Positions 35,907-48,825 of a stretch of DNA of 64,000 nucleotides are shown here, piece after piece. The position numbers and the translations under genes were made by a program. Source of the stretch: Reticulitermes lucifugus (Eukaryota > Arthropoda > Insecta > Blattodea > Rhinotermitidae). The stretch spans positions 301,830 to 365,829 of the forward strand of contig JAKCWW010000001.1 of assembly GCA_026260175.1 (NCBI GenBank), read 5' to 3'. Below the pieces are notes generated by a model. It searched no databases. It had not been told where the DNA came from and saw only the letters and a program-made list of their open reading frames with translations. Every line of letters starts with the position of its first letter. Position 1 is the stretch's first letter.

Positions 35907-36066
35907 TGTTGTCACTGCACATCTACTTACGGCTGTTGTCACTGCACATCTACTTACGGCTGTTGTCCCTGCACATCTACTTACGGCTGTTGTCACTGCA
36001 CATCTACTTACGGCTGTTGTCATTGCACATCTACTTACGGCTGTTGTCACTGCACATCTACTTACG
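35907..36066 (+). repeat. 27-bp minisatellite, about six copies
   Basis: Unit TGTTGTCACTGCACATCTAC + TTACGGC minus overlap (27 bp: TGTTGTCACTGCACATC then TACTTACGGC), with single-base variants. The period is a multiple of three, so an open frame repeating LSLHIYLRL results; this is not evidence of a gene. Confidence 0.95.
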
Positions 36067-37889
36067 TCTCTTTCAATTACTTGTAGCCGCTTTTACGGCC
36101 ATTCACAAAATTTAAACTCGTATACTACAGCAGCGTATTCAGAGCATTATCGCCCAAGGAACACTCGGTGCCTTGGCTATTCTGTCCATTGAAGATACTT
36201 GCGCGCCTTTCTTATTCACATCAACAGGTACTGATATAACTTCCAAGTAAAGAGCTCGACGAAACGACATACTAGAATGACTCTGCAAGGATTTAAATCT
36301 GTAAGCACCCCTTCTTTATTTTAATTCATATTCTTCTGAGGAAAGAGAAGAAACCCCTGTAGTTCTTCGGGTGACCGGTGTCTGGCAAGTGAATTTCTAT
36401 TGTTGTTTTTGATATGTGCCTCTGGACCACTGTAAAGCGAAACAAGGAAAGGAAACAAAGCCTCATGCGACCGTAGCATCCCAGATTATAAAAAGCCCAT
36501 TGTGTCTCTCTCAGCACGTGATCATTGACTTTATGAATCCCCCTCAGGCAGGTAACATAGCTATAGGAAGCCATGCTGTCATTCTTCCTTTAGGTAATTT
36601 TAACCGAATTCTTATCGGACGTGGTAAACTTTGAAACCCAATCCACATAAATCACGGACTAGCGAATTATGGCTCACGTACAGCCCATGTTAATATAATA
36701 ATCGCGTTTTGGCTAGTCCTTTAAAAACTGCGTGGTATTTAAGTAAAATTGCCTTCTATCTACATTGTTTCTTAGAAGCGTGTATGGGGATGCAGACCTT
36801 GCCCTTTCAAGATACGCCAGTGCTGAGGCGGTGTGCAGAATGGAGTTCGTTCTCAAGTCGTTTGCCGAGGAATCCTCTATCCAGATATTCCCGTAGAATT
36901 TCTCAATTCTGCTATGCGAATGCAAGGGAGGTGTATAGATACTAAGCACGACCACATATAATCCTGTCCCTTACAATTCATCATACATAAGAATTCCCCC
37001 ATCTGCTTTATATCTCAAGGAAAAAAAATCCTACACTAGTAAACTAGAATTAGCCAGTCGTTGAGTGATTATCCAATCAGAATTCAAATTTCATTCACTT
37101 AAAATTGAATTCACTAATATTGAAAGCTTCAATGCTTGTGTTGTCTAACTCATACAGTGGGCTCGGAGTGTCTGAGTGTCTGAATGACTGAGTCAGTGAT
37201 TCACACACCAGGGTTGCCCTAGTAGTTACCAACCCAGTTTGCCGTGGAAGATAAATGAGATTAGGAGATACCATAGCTCCACCAGATGGCAGCAGTCCGA
37301 TGAAGGGAATTAACGTCTTGCTGTCTTCCGATAGGTAGTTTGTGAGTGAGGTCACACTCATTTTAAGGTTATCGTGTGAATGTTATATTATGCCCATCGT
37401 GTGACGGGCGCATGTGCAGTATTGATATCGGAACTTAACGTTTCAACTCTATGACCACGAAAGTTCCGGATTATAGATGAAGCCCACAGTTTTAAAGCGC
37501 GTGAATGAAATAATATATTCTTCGGTCAGGGCTATTCCACACTTCAGGGAGCAATGATAGATGAGTGTGGCTCAGTAATTCAGAATATGTACTGTAAATT
37601 TGTACATTTCAACGGTGGAATGTATAATATCCGTTGAAAATTGCAACTGCGAATACTATTGATTACACATATAGTTTTTATAATATGAACACCTAACATC
37701 TAAAGCCAACATCGATCATGGAACTGCATTGCATCCATAGGTTGGCCGCGACGTTGTAACTCTTTCTAGGTAATCTTCGTGGACAGATACACATACAATG
37801 GTTTTTGTAGTATCAGATTTCACACGCTAAACATTGGTGAATGTCAAACGGTATTTGCTGCTTTTGTGTGTCCGTAATAACAGAGGTTT
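36067..37889. other. no recognised feature
   Basis: Overlapping opposite-strand short frames at 36326-36955 have no family resemblance. A GAGTGTCTGAATGACTGAGT patch lies near 37166. Confidence 0.5.
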
Positions 37890-38060
37890 CAAGCTCAGCA
37901 TTCCTAGAATAACACTGGCTAGTTTATGTGGGATTTGTGGTGGGCACAGTGATACTGAGACAGATATTTCTCCGAATATTTCAACCTTCCCCTCTCAGTA
38001 GCCCTCTAGCAATGTGCCACGCTCATATTTCATTTATCGCCCACCGACGCTATATTAACG
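37890..38060 (+). mobile_element. SINE family B, copy 3 (head lost)
   Basis: AGTTTATGTGGGATTTGTGG, TTTCTCCGAATATTTCAACC, TTCCCCTCTCAGTAGCC, then GCTCATATTTCATTTATCGC, as in copy 2. Confidence 0.68.
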
Positions 38061-41000
38061 TAGCAATTGACAGCGTCGTTTAATAAAACACTTAATAATA
38101 TACTTGTCTCTCTCGGAATTGTATGATCCTTTAGCCCCTTTTCATACCATAAAATAAATATCCTTAGTCTTTTACAGTTGCTACTGCGTATCTTTCATCG
38201 TCATTTCTTGTCTCAAATATTGTTACTGGTTTCAGAAATCGAGAATTCGGAACCGTCAGTATGTGTAAAATATGGAATTTTTGTTGTTAATTCTCTTTCG
38301 CTTTATACCATTATAAAGTGATTTATATTGATCCTCACATTCAACCCGCGCTCAGATTTGGTCTACAGACTCTATCCACCATATTGTTAAAGGAACAAAC
38401 GGATGAATATCGCCGTCTCTGTTATCGATATATCAACAAGAGAGATATATTCTGTAGCGCTGTTGATTGGCGAAGTGTTGTGTTCCTGTACAGATAATTT
38501 TAATGGTAATATTAATGAATAATAACAGATCATGAATGAAATTAGAAACCAAGATACAAGGAGCCAATTAGAACAGAATATTAGATACAGTATGTTCAGG
38601 TTTACCAGACTAAATTTCTTGTTCGCGTGGAGAGAATGGTCAAGGGGCGGTTTCCAAAACAAGCTTTAAAACATAAGCGTCAAGGAGAATATTCACTGAG
38701 AATAGAATCAAGAAGATGGTTTAGTTTTATAGCAAGTTAACTCGTTTCAAAGACCCGTTTCTTTATAAGAAAAGAAAGACGAATAAATTAAAAGTCAAAA
38801 TTTTAATCGCCGACCACAATTCAGATTACAAAATTCTTTACAACCGCGATGGTTAGGCAAGTTTCGGAGGAAAATAACTGTGTGTGTTACGAAACTGCAC
38901 CGCCATTAAAACCAGAATTACAACTTGTCAGTAGCTTTTCTACTGGCTGTATCGGAAGTTTCTTATTCGAATATTCGTCAAGATTCTTATTTCATGCTTC
39001 TCTATTACCGTAGTTTGTGTCAGACCAGTAGCTGATTGTTGGGTTGGCATCTTAAAATATGCCACGATAATTATTAATTTTCAGTAATAATGTTTATTTA
39101 GGCAGAAACCTCTATAATGGTGTTGTAACAATTTCGTTATTGCTATTACCAACCCCCGAACTGGAACACTACGCCTTGTCAAGCATCCGCGACTGCTTAC
39201 TCAGTCTATTCGAATGTACCATCCGTATCTGGAGACCATCTGGGATAAGATGAACTAAGAGTAAATGCTGAAATTTGGTGGAAAACACGCTTTTAAAACT
39301 CCCACTTGGAAGCAAGACCAGTTGTGACATGAAAACATATGTCACGGTGTGTGATATCGGTTTGAATTTCTGGTCTCAGAAAAAGAAATGAACCGAGTGA
39401 TCCTAGCTGCACTTCGTAGATTAACGTGCTAAATCTATTATTCTGTGCGTTCACTTGTCAACTGAGTTGAAACGAAGTTTCAGCGCTAAACAGAACGAGT
39501 GTGGGCTTTATTTCTTCATCGTGCACCTGATGAAGGTGCCAGTTGACGAAGTTCAGTCTTTGCATCGCGATCTGTGTTGTAGAGTTTGTGAGCCACAAGC
39601 ACTTTATGTGGCTTTAGTGCGCACATGTCTCTTACTGTGTAGAATGGAACCTGTAGCTCGAAAACTTTCACATATTTGTAAATTATTTTCCGAGTTTACG
39701 TGACAATTTCTGTGGCTTCTGTGTCCTGCGTATGTAACTTACGAATGGCGCATATCGACTAGCATGTGATTCATGCCTTGTCCGATATGCAGCATGGAAG
39801 TAGCTAGGCGGTGTGTGGGCGTCTTTATGTAACACAACAAAGCCGACGGGAAGTGAGAGGGCGTGTTTATGTATCATAAATGAGCCAAGGGAAGTGACAG
39901 TCATATTCGTCAAATAAAACAATACCCTGTATGCTGGTATACGTGGTTCATGTGGTCCTGTAGTTATGAATCGAAACTAAATGTCAGTAGCAAACAATTT
40001 TTAACCAGTACTACGCAGTTTGTTAGTTAATAAGCTACTAGTTTCGAGTTTTGTACGGAACCTTCATCACATTACTATAAAATGTTATAGAAAAAACTTA
40101 TATTTAATTGCTGTGCCATTCCGTTTTATAACTCGAGATCCCGAGCTTCTGACTTTCCACATTCCACAAACTAAGATACTTAAAATATTGTAAAATAGCT
40201 TAACGTGTATTATTGAATTATTTTTAAGTATTTTCTCTTCCCATTAATAATGAAGTATTTTTTGTGTATACATTCTAAAAAATGATGTAGTAATATTGTG
40301 TTTTGATTTCCTGCCTTAGATGGTGCAAGATGCGCATGCATTAATTTTTGTTTTCCTCCCACGTAGATCGTACGTCGCTCTTTCGTACATATTCTGGGTA
40401 AAAATATTTCAGTAATACATTTTAAAGCGTTTTCAAATATTTGGTGTATAGAATGTGTCTTAATTCGAAATTCGAATTATGTAGCTGCTTTAAGAACTAA
40501 TTGTTTCGTACTGACTGAAATTGCTTTGTTATAATCATTTGAATATTTACGCAAGGTTATAAATCAACTTACGATAAATCGGTTGTCTTTAGGTCCTCAT
40601 TTTATAAACATTATGTCTTCTGTAATTAAGTGCCAGTTGCCTGTATGGGTAATATGCTCTATTTTAAATGGACAGATTTTGGAGGCAGTGTTCTCCATAG
40701 GAAATTAGTAAGATATATACCTAACAAGACAGCAGTTCTCAAGAGGCATACAAATGCTGGAGCGGTTGTGCGTATCTTCTCCATGCTCTGGCATGTAAAG
40801 CGCTGTCACCGTCTCCCTTCTGAGTAGTTTTTATTCTTCTATCAGTAGACCCTATTGCTTTATAGGTTTGTGTATTTCGCGTAAAGGAAACAAATTTTCC
40901 CATCTCACAGCCGTGTTCTGACATATCTCTGTGGTCCCTCCACTGGGATGTACGTAGTATCGAAGAATCCCACAAGTCAGAAAGCAGACGACAGTCACAG

Positions 41001-41932
41001 CAGAGGACAGTAATAAATTTTCTGGTTATCTTGAGTACGTATAGAACTAGGATCTTGTCAGAGGTTTCTAGATCCTTGCTTCAAACCACAGAAGTCTGAC
41101 GGGTGCTCTTATAATCACCTGATCAATTAAGATATGAGGGGAATAGAAGATTTACGTTTTAATGAAAGTAACCTTTACGTGAAGTTACGGTAAATGGAGT
41201 GTAGTTGTTGTACAAAGGTGTTCAGTGACCGCCCCTTTAACTTTTCTGTAAGTATTGTTTTTATATATGAATAATGAAAAAGAAATGGACAACTCGATAG
41301 TTTATAATGTTGGAACAAATATGCGTATCAATTAACAATAAATTGATTAATCGTATAATTAATTTTGAAAGTTAAATTATTGGAACGCGATAAAAAATAT
41401 ATTAATTTCTGTATACTCTCTTCTACGTACTCGAGATTCGTGGTGTTAAAATTCCACATAACCGACATTGCATCGAGATATGGAAAATAGCATATGATAC
41501 ATTTTTATATTTATCTAAAGTATTTGTGCTCCATGTAACAACACTTTCCATAATGCAGATACTCCACATGGCTTTAAAACGTAGGATCATTAGTGACTAA
41601 TGGAATGGAGAGGATATGAGAGGAAGCGTTTGTCGTCTCATTTGAGGTGCCGTACTGACATTTACCTTCAGCGACTCAGGGTAATCACGAAATAGTTCAA
41701 TTATGATAGCAGGACTGCGAGACAAGATTTCGACCCCGGATCTGCCGAATACGGAAAGCGAGTGTTACCATTTCGACCGCTTTAATGTGCTTATGAAATA
41801 TTTTTAATCAAGTCAAATGGACGTTTCCAAACTTGTCCATTTACAGCTATTTTCCCCCACTGTACATAAATTGAAGTGTTGTGGTAGGTGCTGTATATTT
41901 TACCAATATTTTTTACTGTTTTCCGTACTGTT
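38061..41932. other. no recognised gene
   Basis: AT-rich apart from the decayed hammerhead-like motif at 40032-40070. The short frames at 39455-39922 and 40630-40975 occur on both strands of the same DNA without support. Confidence 0.5.
40032..40070 (-). pseudogene. hammerhead-like motif 7 (C3 to G)
   Basis: Minus strand GTGATGA, A, weak hairpin, GAAA, perfect palindrome ACTAGT, A, GCTT. C3 is G, so it is presumed inactive. Near 39995-40090 no mirror arm was seen. Confidence 0.4.
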
Positions 41933-41990
41933 TAGGCGACTTCGCGTAATTGCAGAAAGCGTCTATTACCTTCGTCATGTCTGTCTGTCT

Positions 41991-42021
<31 letters not shown>

Positions 42022-42490
42022 CGTCCGTCTGTGTGTCTGTCCCTCCGCATGGACTAACTCGGTTTCCTCCGAACGGATTTCTATGAAAATTGATATTTGA
42101 GTATTTTTCGAAAATCTGTCGAGTATGTTCAAGTTTTGTTAAAATCTGACAAGAATAACGGGCATTATACATGAAAACCTATGTACATTTATGACAATAT
42201 CTCGCTCAATTCTTCTTAGAATGAGAAATATTTCAGACAAACATTGTAGAGAAAATTAAAAAACGCATTTTATATTCAAGAACGTTTTTCCGAAAATCGT
42301 GCCGTTTATGGGATAATTTGGAAAAATATGGTAGAGCCAGACAGGCCACAGATGACAATATAATACGGCGCATGCGCATTGCATGCTGGATACCTAAGGC
42401 TACAAACACAATCAGAATATGTAATACTTATTGCTTTTCCACGACAACAATGGTTACACGAATGCGCCTCAATGTTACGTTTATACGTAC
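41933..42490 (-). mobile_element. GACA-element copy 5 (near full length)
   Basis: Reverse orientation. TTAGGCGACTTCGCG lies at one end and CGAATGCGCCTCAATG at the other, giving short imperfect inverted termini around GAGGCGCGTTCG. The internal (GTCT)n/(GACA)n tract is at about 41976-42036, followed by GATTTCTATGAAAATTGATA, AATAACGGGCATTATACATG, TACGGCGCATGCGCATTG. The overlapping short open frames of QTDRRTDG type are microsatellite translations. Confidence 0.85.
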
Positions 42491-44084
42491 ACTGCTTCTG
42501 TTGTCGGATTTGATTTCATACATAAACCTGCATTCTCCTAAACACATTCCTGATCACGTAGCTTGAAAGTGCCTTTGCTGGGCAGAGTATTCAAGAAGCT
42601 AATCTGCTCAGTCAGTTCTCAAATTTCTGTGAACAGAAGTGTTTGCCACTACACATTATCGTGAACGAAATTAATTCAGTCCACAGAATCATAATCTGTT
42701 TCTTCCATCTGTAATACATCTCTTAAGAGATATCTTCCTTTCAAATTCTCCAACAGTAACTTTCTGTGGACTTGTCGTCCTTCCAGTTCGTGCTACATGT
42801 TTCTTTTTCATCATCTTTGTTTATCTGCTCGCTGTAATGGTGTTTGAAGAGTAAAATTTGTATGGCTTCTCTCCCTTACGCCTGACCATTCTTCTAACCA
42901 TGCTGTTCTCAGACATCCTCAATCCCTATTCTTTCCTTTGTTTGAGTATCTAAATTAAACTTACAAAAACCCTAAGGGCATGGCAATTATCTTAATGGCA
43001 TTTTCAGAGGGAACATATTTCGCGGATATCTGCTTTATGTGACGTATTAAGTACATTTATCAAAGCTTTGTAAATTGCAGAAAATATAAATAGCTGCCTT
43101 GATTTGTGTGGCTTCTAGCTGTGTACGATATCTCAAAACAAATTAATTTCTCAAGCTTTGTATAGCAGACACAGAAAAGGCAATATCAATGCTATTTACG
43201 TTCATTCGTTTTTATTTTGGAACAGAAACAAAACTTTTAAGTGAGGTGGTTAGATTACGTTTCATGAATATGCGTGTCCAGTTGAGAAGTCTACCTACTG
43301 ATCACTGTTCTGCATCATTACCGCATTTTGCCTTTACGTTGGCCACAAAGGTCTGAGTCGAGGTTTCACAAAGCCAGGAAGTATGTTATGTTATTGTTAT
43401 CAAGAGACGTGACACTTTGCGTTAGTTTTAGTCAAAAATAAGTTCCGTTTACAGGTCACAAGGCAGCATTCCTTTTGGGCAGAGTGACTGCCAAGAAGTG
43501 ACAGAGCCTCTTACAACTTTACGTCCCAGATGTCGTGATAGGGCAAAATCACTTTAGCAGCCACTTCTCTTGTTTTAAAAGAGAACAACTATTTACGATG
43601 TAATGTCCGTATTTGTTAATGTGTATCTCCTCCAAGAGTTTTTGACAGATTGACAGAATGTTATGAAATTCGGTAAATAGCATTATAGGCCACTCCACCA
43701 TTAGAACCTTAAATTTCCTAAATACAGGAAACAGAGTCCTTGAGGAAATATCAGTCGCTCAGCTGGTAAAATAATTTATTGCCTTTTATTGACCCCGAAG
43801 TTCCATTGCCTCTTCACAGAAACCTGTCATTGAAAACCTACACTAAACTAGTTTACTGCGGTCCAAACCTTGAAACTCTCTCCAGCTTACAAGTAACATA
43901 TACGAGTATATAGGCCTACTATACTTAGGTTTTGTAAGGCATTATATTATGGCTTTACTACTAAATGTACTTGCAAATTTAACACTTCTAATTATTGTGC
44001 TCATTATTTCTCACATCTTTAATCATTTTATTTAACTCATTAGGACTCTAATTACAAAACAAGACAGGCAAAGTAGGCATGAAC
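42491..44084. other. no recognised feature
   Basis: AT-rich non-coding sequence between two opposite-oriented GACA-elements. Confidence 0.5.
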
Positions 44085-44577
44085 GTAACATTGAAGCGCG
44101 TTCGTGCAACCATTGTTGCCGCGGAGAGACAGTATCACATATTCTGTATGTCTGTAGCTTTATTTATCTATCACGCAAAGTGCATGAACCGTCATCTGTG
44201 GCCTGTTTGGCTCTACCATAATTTTCCACATTAACTGTTAAACGGCACGGCTTTGGGAAAAAAGCTTTACTGAATATAAAGCGTGTGTTTTGATTTTCTC
44301 TACAGTTTTGTTTGAGACATTTCTAATTTTAAGAAGAATTCAGGGAGATATTATCATAAATGTACATAGATCTTCATATTAAGTACCCGTTATTCTTGCA
44401 AGGTTTAAGTGGACCTTGAATTTCTCGACAGATTTTCGAAAAAATACTCATATCAGCTTCATGAAAATCCGTTCGGTGGGAGCCCAGTTGTTCCATGCGT
44501 ACAGACGGAAAGAAGGACAAACATGACAAAGCTAATAGTCGCTTTTCGTAATTCTGCAAACGCGCCTAAAACACTTA
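44085..44577 (+). mobile_element. GACA-element copy 6
   Basis: CGTAACATTGAAGCGCGTTC to CTGCAAACGCGCCTAAAAC. Includes CTGTGGCCTGTTTGGCTCTA, AAGTACCCGTTATTCTTGCA, ATGAAAATCCGTTCGGTGGG, and a microsatellite reduced to ACAGACGGAAAGAAGGACAA, then GCTAATAGTCGCTTTTCG. Confidence 0.85.
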
Positions 44578-45373
44578 AACATTATCTACTAATTTATTTT
44601 ACACTGATTTTTGTAGACATTTGTTCCATAATGCGAAATTACACTCTATGATTCATCCCGACTTCAAGGGAGGAACGTCCGACTCTTCCGACTAAGAGCG
44701 CGCCCACAAAAATCTGACAGTATGTAAGAAATTTCCTAGCATGTTCTTTAAATGTAACATAAATTAGAAGATTTAAATGCGTGGACTCGAGCTGTGTTTC
44801 ACCTAGTGGCGACACTGTGGCTGTTGCGTGAAATGTCCGCACCTTGTGTTTCTGGCACTGGTCAGGCTCCTGACAGGTGGAGTCACTTCTGCTAAAACCA
44901 TCACAATGAGAACAGTCAGCTCATCAGCATTTATAAACTCGTCAGCCATTGTGATGCAGAATGGGGCGCTGCGTTCGACAGGAAGTACGAGATCTTCTTC
45001 CCAACAGATTTTATGTCATTACGCAGTGACGCTAGCCCCCTCACTCGGCAGGTAATAAAAATGCAAAGGGTTCTTTCAAAGCTACTGCAGAATGAATTAC
45101 CTGATTCAAGTGACAGGGGAATGAATGTCCGTGACATTGAACGCTACAATTACTTAAACCACACAGGGAAATGGAATAGCTTATCCGATATAGTGAATAC
45201 TTTAACTGTGCGCGTATCTACCAAGCACTTTTGATCAAATTAACGGATAATTTTTCCATCATCAAAGGCACACTGTGCTTGCTAACTGTCATCTGTCACC
45301 CGACACTTTTAAAATTCACCGTGGAACTGTTATCAGATGTAGTCTTACAAGGCGGACTTTTAACCTGTTAGCA

Positions 45374-45486
45374 ACAATGATAACTAACTAACTAACTCCA
45401 TGGAGCAGAGTCCTTCTTGAGAAGCTAACAGATCGTCAGCTAGTGAAGAAATTCCCCGCGTTTTATGGAACCCGAATACAATGATA
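45374..45486 (-). mobile_element. extremely 5'-truncated LINE insertion with TSD
   Basis: The 9-bp direct repeat ACAATGATA at 45374-45382 and 45478-45486 brackets only 95 bp of LINE 3' end (ACTAACTAACTAACTCCATG ... GTTTTATGGAACCCGAAT) in reverse orientation. Confidence 0.88.
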
Positions 45487-46181
45487 TAAGTATCAAAATG
45501 TTATTCATATATTTTTAGGTTACATTTAACTTACATTGGAAAATACCGTTGACACATGCTGTATAGCTTATTTGTGTACAATATTCTTAAAAATTTTAAG
45601 AGGTAATTTTGTAGAGCTGCTCTGAGTTTATTGTAAATGTAGATCACAATGTAATTATAATTTATATTGTAAGATATGGGGTACCATAGAAACGTAAAGT
45701 TCGCCCTCTAACCTGCCAAGAAGACACAGAGGGGGAGTAATGGTATAGCTGTACTCTTTCTTTTAACTGGGCGCTAGATGTGGTGGGTAGTTAGCGCCAC
45801 ACCCCCGCCACTTTACCGCCGGGAATTGCCCGGTATCCCTTGTATAGGAGACTGGTACCATACATTGCACATTAGAGTCTTATTCACAATTTAGGCTACT
45901 TTAAGTATAATTATATGTTTCATTCACTGTATAATACTGTAACAGTAATGTCCGCTGTCATTACCGCCGCACATCAGGCGTGTAAACATGGCTACTGCCA
46001 TCTAAATGCAACGCTGCTTTTTTCTGTATACTAAAATTATATGTTTAAAGTACATTTATTAAAGTCTGAGAAAAATAACATTGAAAATGAAAAATAAAAA
46101 TTAAATCGTACCAATTTCAGAAATACTGCTTTACATTTCCGGAATTTAACACCATATTGATAACACAGTAACTATTGCTAC
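45487..46181. other. GC-rich island flanked by a small inverted repeat
   Basis: About 45683-45872: GGGGTACCATAG on the left and ACTGGTACCATAC on the right surround a GC-rich stretch with GCGCCACACCCCCGCCAC. Unassigned; possibly a TIR element or SINE relic. Confidence 0.4.
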
Positions 46182-46221
46182 ACGCCTGATGATGGTACCG
46201 CCTTACCGAAACACGTAGCCT
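46182..46221 (+). ncRNA. hammerhead-like motif 8 (core intact)
   Basis: CTGATGA, extra T, GGTA-CCGCCT-TACC, GAAA, ACACGT, A, GCCT. Stem I ACGC against GCCT has one mismatch. All core bases are present apart from the inserted T. A related inverted fragment (CACATCAGGCGTGT) lies at about 45970-45985. Confidence 0.5.
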
Positions 46222-47564
46222 TACGTGTGTTTGTACTGATATATGACGCTATCAAGTAATTGAAACCTATGGCAGAAATTAAATTACATGATCTAAAATA
46301 TGACGCATAATTTTTTATTCCTATTAGGACAGATTAACAAATATTGCAAAATGCTACTGAAACATTTGCGCAAACTCTTCTTAAAACTCTTAAAAGCTAA
46401 ATGTTGTAGAGTTTTGCATTGTTTGTTTAAGGTGTAGTTTCAACATGATCAACTGTAATGGCATAAGCATGACTTTTGGTTATTCTTTATGTGGTGTTGA
46501 CCTCAGTGTGTGCAGGATCCGTAAAATATATAAGGTCAAATGAGCATGCTTTAATGTTTCAAAACGACTGTGTCTGACATTTCGTGTTATAACATTTGCG
46601 CAGTAGATAATGTGCTCTGCCCATTTATTGCGATGTCAGATATCTGCTGGTCGAATGTGGGTGTTGGCGAACCTTGCTGTTGGGCTTTGTTTATGTTTTC
46701 AGGTTTCGATGAGCGTTTCATATAACGATAATATAGATACATATTTTATATGATGTGCAAATAATATTGTGGGATAATGTAATCCAGTGGGTTCGTTTCC
46801 CGGCAGGTGCAAGGGACTTTTTTTTATAATGTGTCCAGACCGGATCAAGGTCCCAACCTCCCTGCTATTCACTGGGTACTGGTTCAGCGCTAATGTTATC
46901 CTATTTTCTGAATTTTGTTTTACAGTACAGACTTATCTGCTTATAAACAGGATACACATCGCATAATTTGACCAGATGCATTACGATAAATTTCTGTTAG
47001 GTCTGTCGAATGAAATGAAATGTAATCAACACCGAAGACACGGAGGGTGCAGAATAATTTCCTCCATCAAGTCTAATTTAGGTCACACAGATAGGGGACG
47101 TGCTCCATGAGGTGTGGCGTGAGATAGGACAGCGGGTACTTCGCTTACATTTCACTGAACACTGCCGTCAGAAAAGTATTTTCGCAAAAAATGTGCAAAT
47201 TAAGGGAGCCTGTCTGAACAAGAGCGTGCTATTCGTAATCTTTACACCTCTAATATTAATTATTTGATTCATCGGCATGCTGTGACTGTTGAGGGATATC
47301 CAGTTCTTCGGAGAGCTGTGGTCTTGCTATTCATCTCAGAAATGTTTGTGAATATTAACCGAAAGATTTATGTTGTTTAAGAGCAGATAATGTAATGTAA
47401 TGATGCGAAACTGTGCGCTATACTACTTACTTATAAATGACTCATATTGAAATATACCGATTTCCTTAAAAACAAATAATCTTATAAAAATCGTTACATA
47501 ACCTGAGCATAGTTTTCGTTAGATCTTAAAGGACAGTAAGAAACCTGAATTATTTTTAAATATT

Positions 47565-47735
47565 CATTTCGTACCGCGCAGTAAACACATTCTGACTCGA
47601 TTAAAAAATAATTCATTCAATTCTTGATAGGGGAATAACATCTGTTTGTTCTGAGATCCATACAAAACACATAAATGCACCCTGTATGCAGGGTATAGGA
47701 CTTACTGTCGTCGGATTTTTGAGTGTTAGTGAATA
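47565..47735 (+). repeat. dispersed repeat family D, copy 2
   Basis: CGTACCGCGCAGTAAACACA, CTCGATT, TTGTTCTGAGATCCATACAA, AACACATAAAT, GATTTTTGAGTGTTAG; parallels 5790-5945. Confidence 0.65.
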
Positions 47736-47920
47736 ATGAAGCGTACATTATGTATATAGAAGCTGTCTTGGGCATTTTTAAGCTACCATACCCGCATTGG
47801 TTGCTGAGACTGAAAGGAACAACTAAAGACCGCAGCCTGTTTAGCTGAACTGCTCTGTAAGAATGTATATATGTCTTGGAGTTTTCACGGCGACAGCAGG
47901 CAATAAAATCTTCTCGCCCT

Positions 47921-48088
47921 GACAGCCGTGTCAAGTGATTTAAATCAACCGACTTTTCAGAGAGCGACTCTGTCCGGTATTGATACGGATCCGGGTAAGC
48001 TGGGTGTCGTGTCGTTTAAGAACACTGAAGATGGAGGTGGAGTCAGCCTTTGAAACGTCAGTTATTTAAACCACTTGATACAGCTGTC
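47921..48088. mobile_element. foldback element FB-E
   Basis: Inverted arms GACAGCCGTGTCAAGTGATT.. and ..CCACTTGATACAGCTGTC. The inner parts (GGAGTCAGCCTTTGAAACGT against the reverse of CTTTTCAGAGAGCGACTCTG) also mirror. A weak hammerhead-like string (CTGAAGA..GAAACGTC) is at 48025-48060, with a wobble-rich stem II and no stem I. Confidence 0.65.
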
Positions 48089-48825
48089 AACCGGAGATGT
48101 TACTGAGGAATGTGTGGCGCTATACCTCCGTTTCTTCAAACGTAGACCTATGCATGTCTTTGTGCTTCATTAAGCATAGTGACATATTTTAGTGTTTTCT
48201 GTGATTTGTAGAATTTGTTAAATTATGTGACTCGATTCACTTGTATGCCATAAGTGGGAAGTGGGGTGGGAAATCAGACCTATACCTTTGCACAGCCCGA
48301 CCTTAAAGCCCGTTAAAGTCACGCGGGTGCTGGTCTGGTGTGTTTTCCCTAACTCCCGTACTCATTGGACAAATGTTGACAGTAGCTAATTACAGTCGCT
48401 TCTTACTCTACACGATTTTTCGTTAAGCACACTGCACCGTGCACCTAATTCATTGCTTTCCACGTAATAAATAAGTAACTTTCCTTCCATTGTAAAACTC
48501 TACAGATGCGCATGTGTCAAATGTTGGGGGGGGCCTACATATAGGGCCGAACATGGTATTTGCAATCTTGCCAAGTTGAATTATGCAAGACTTAAGTTAA
48601 AGTGTAACTGCATTAAGCAAAGTAATGCTAGGTAAATAGAGGTGTCTTATAATTTACAAGAGTCTTTAAAGGCAAAATCAGAGAGGATCGACAATTGGAC
48701 AGGGATCACACTCTCTGACCCTTCACTCCGCAATTTTCCCACGATTTCCTTTTGTGACGAAGGGAAATAAGAGAAAAATTATTTAATTCTGAGGATGTTG
48801 TTAATTACCGGTAGCCGGAATATCT

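Noticed and set aside
35907-36066. CRISPR-like array
   Set aside because: Units are contiguous without unique spacers, and the genome is eukaryotic.
35906-36115. Open frame with repeated LSLHIYLRL
   Set aside because: Produced by a 27-bp tandem repeat whose period is a multiple of three.
48025-48060. CTGAAGATGG..GAAACGTCAG in FB-E as a ribozyme
   Set aside because: Stem II relies on two G-T pairs and stem I does not pair, so it is only mentioned as a weak likeness.
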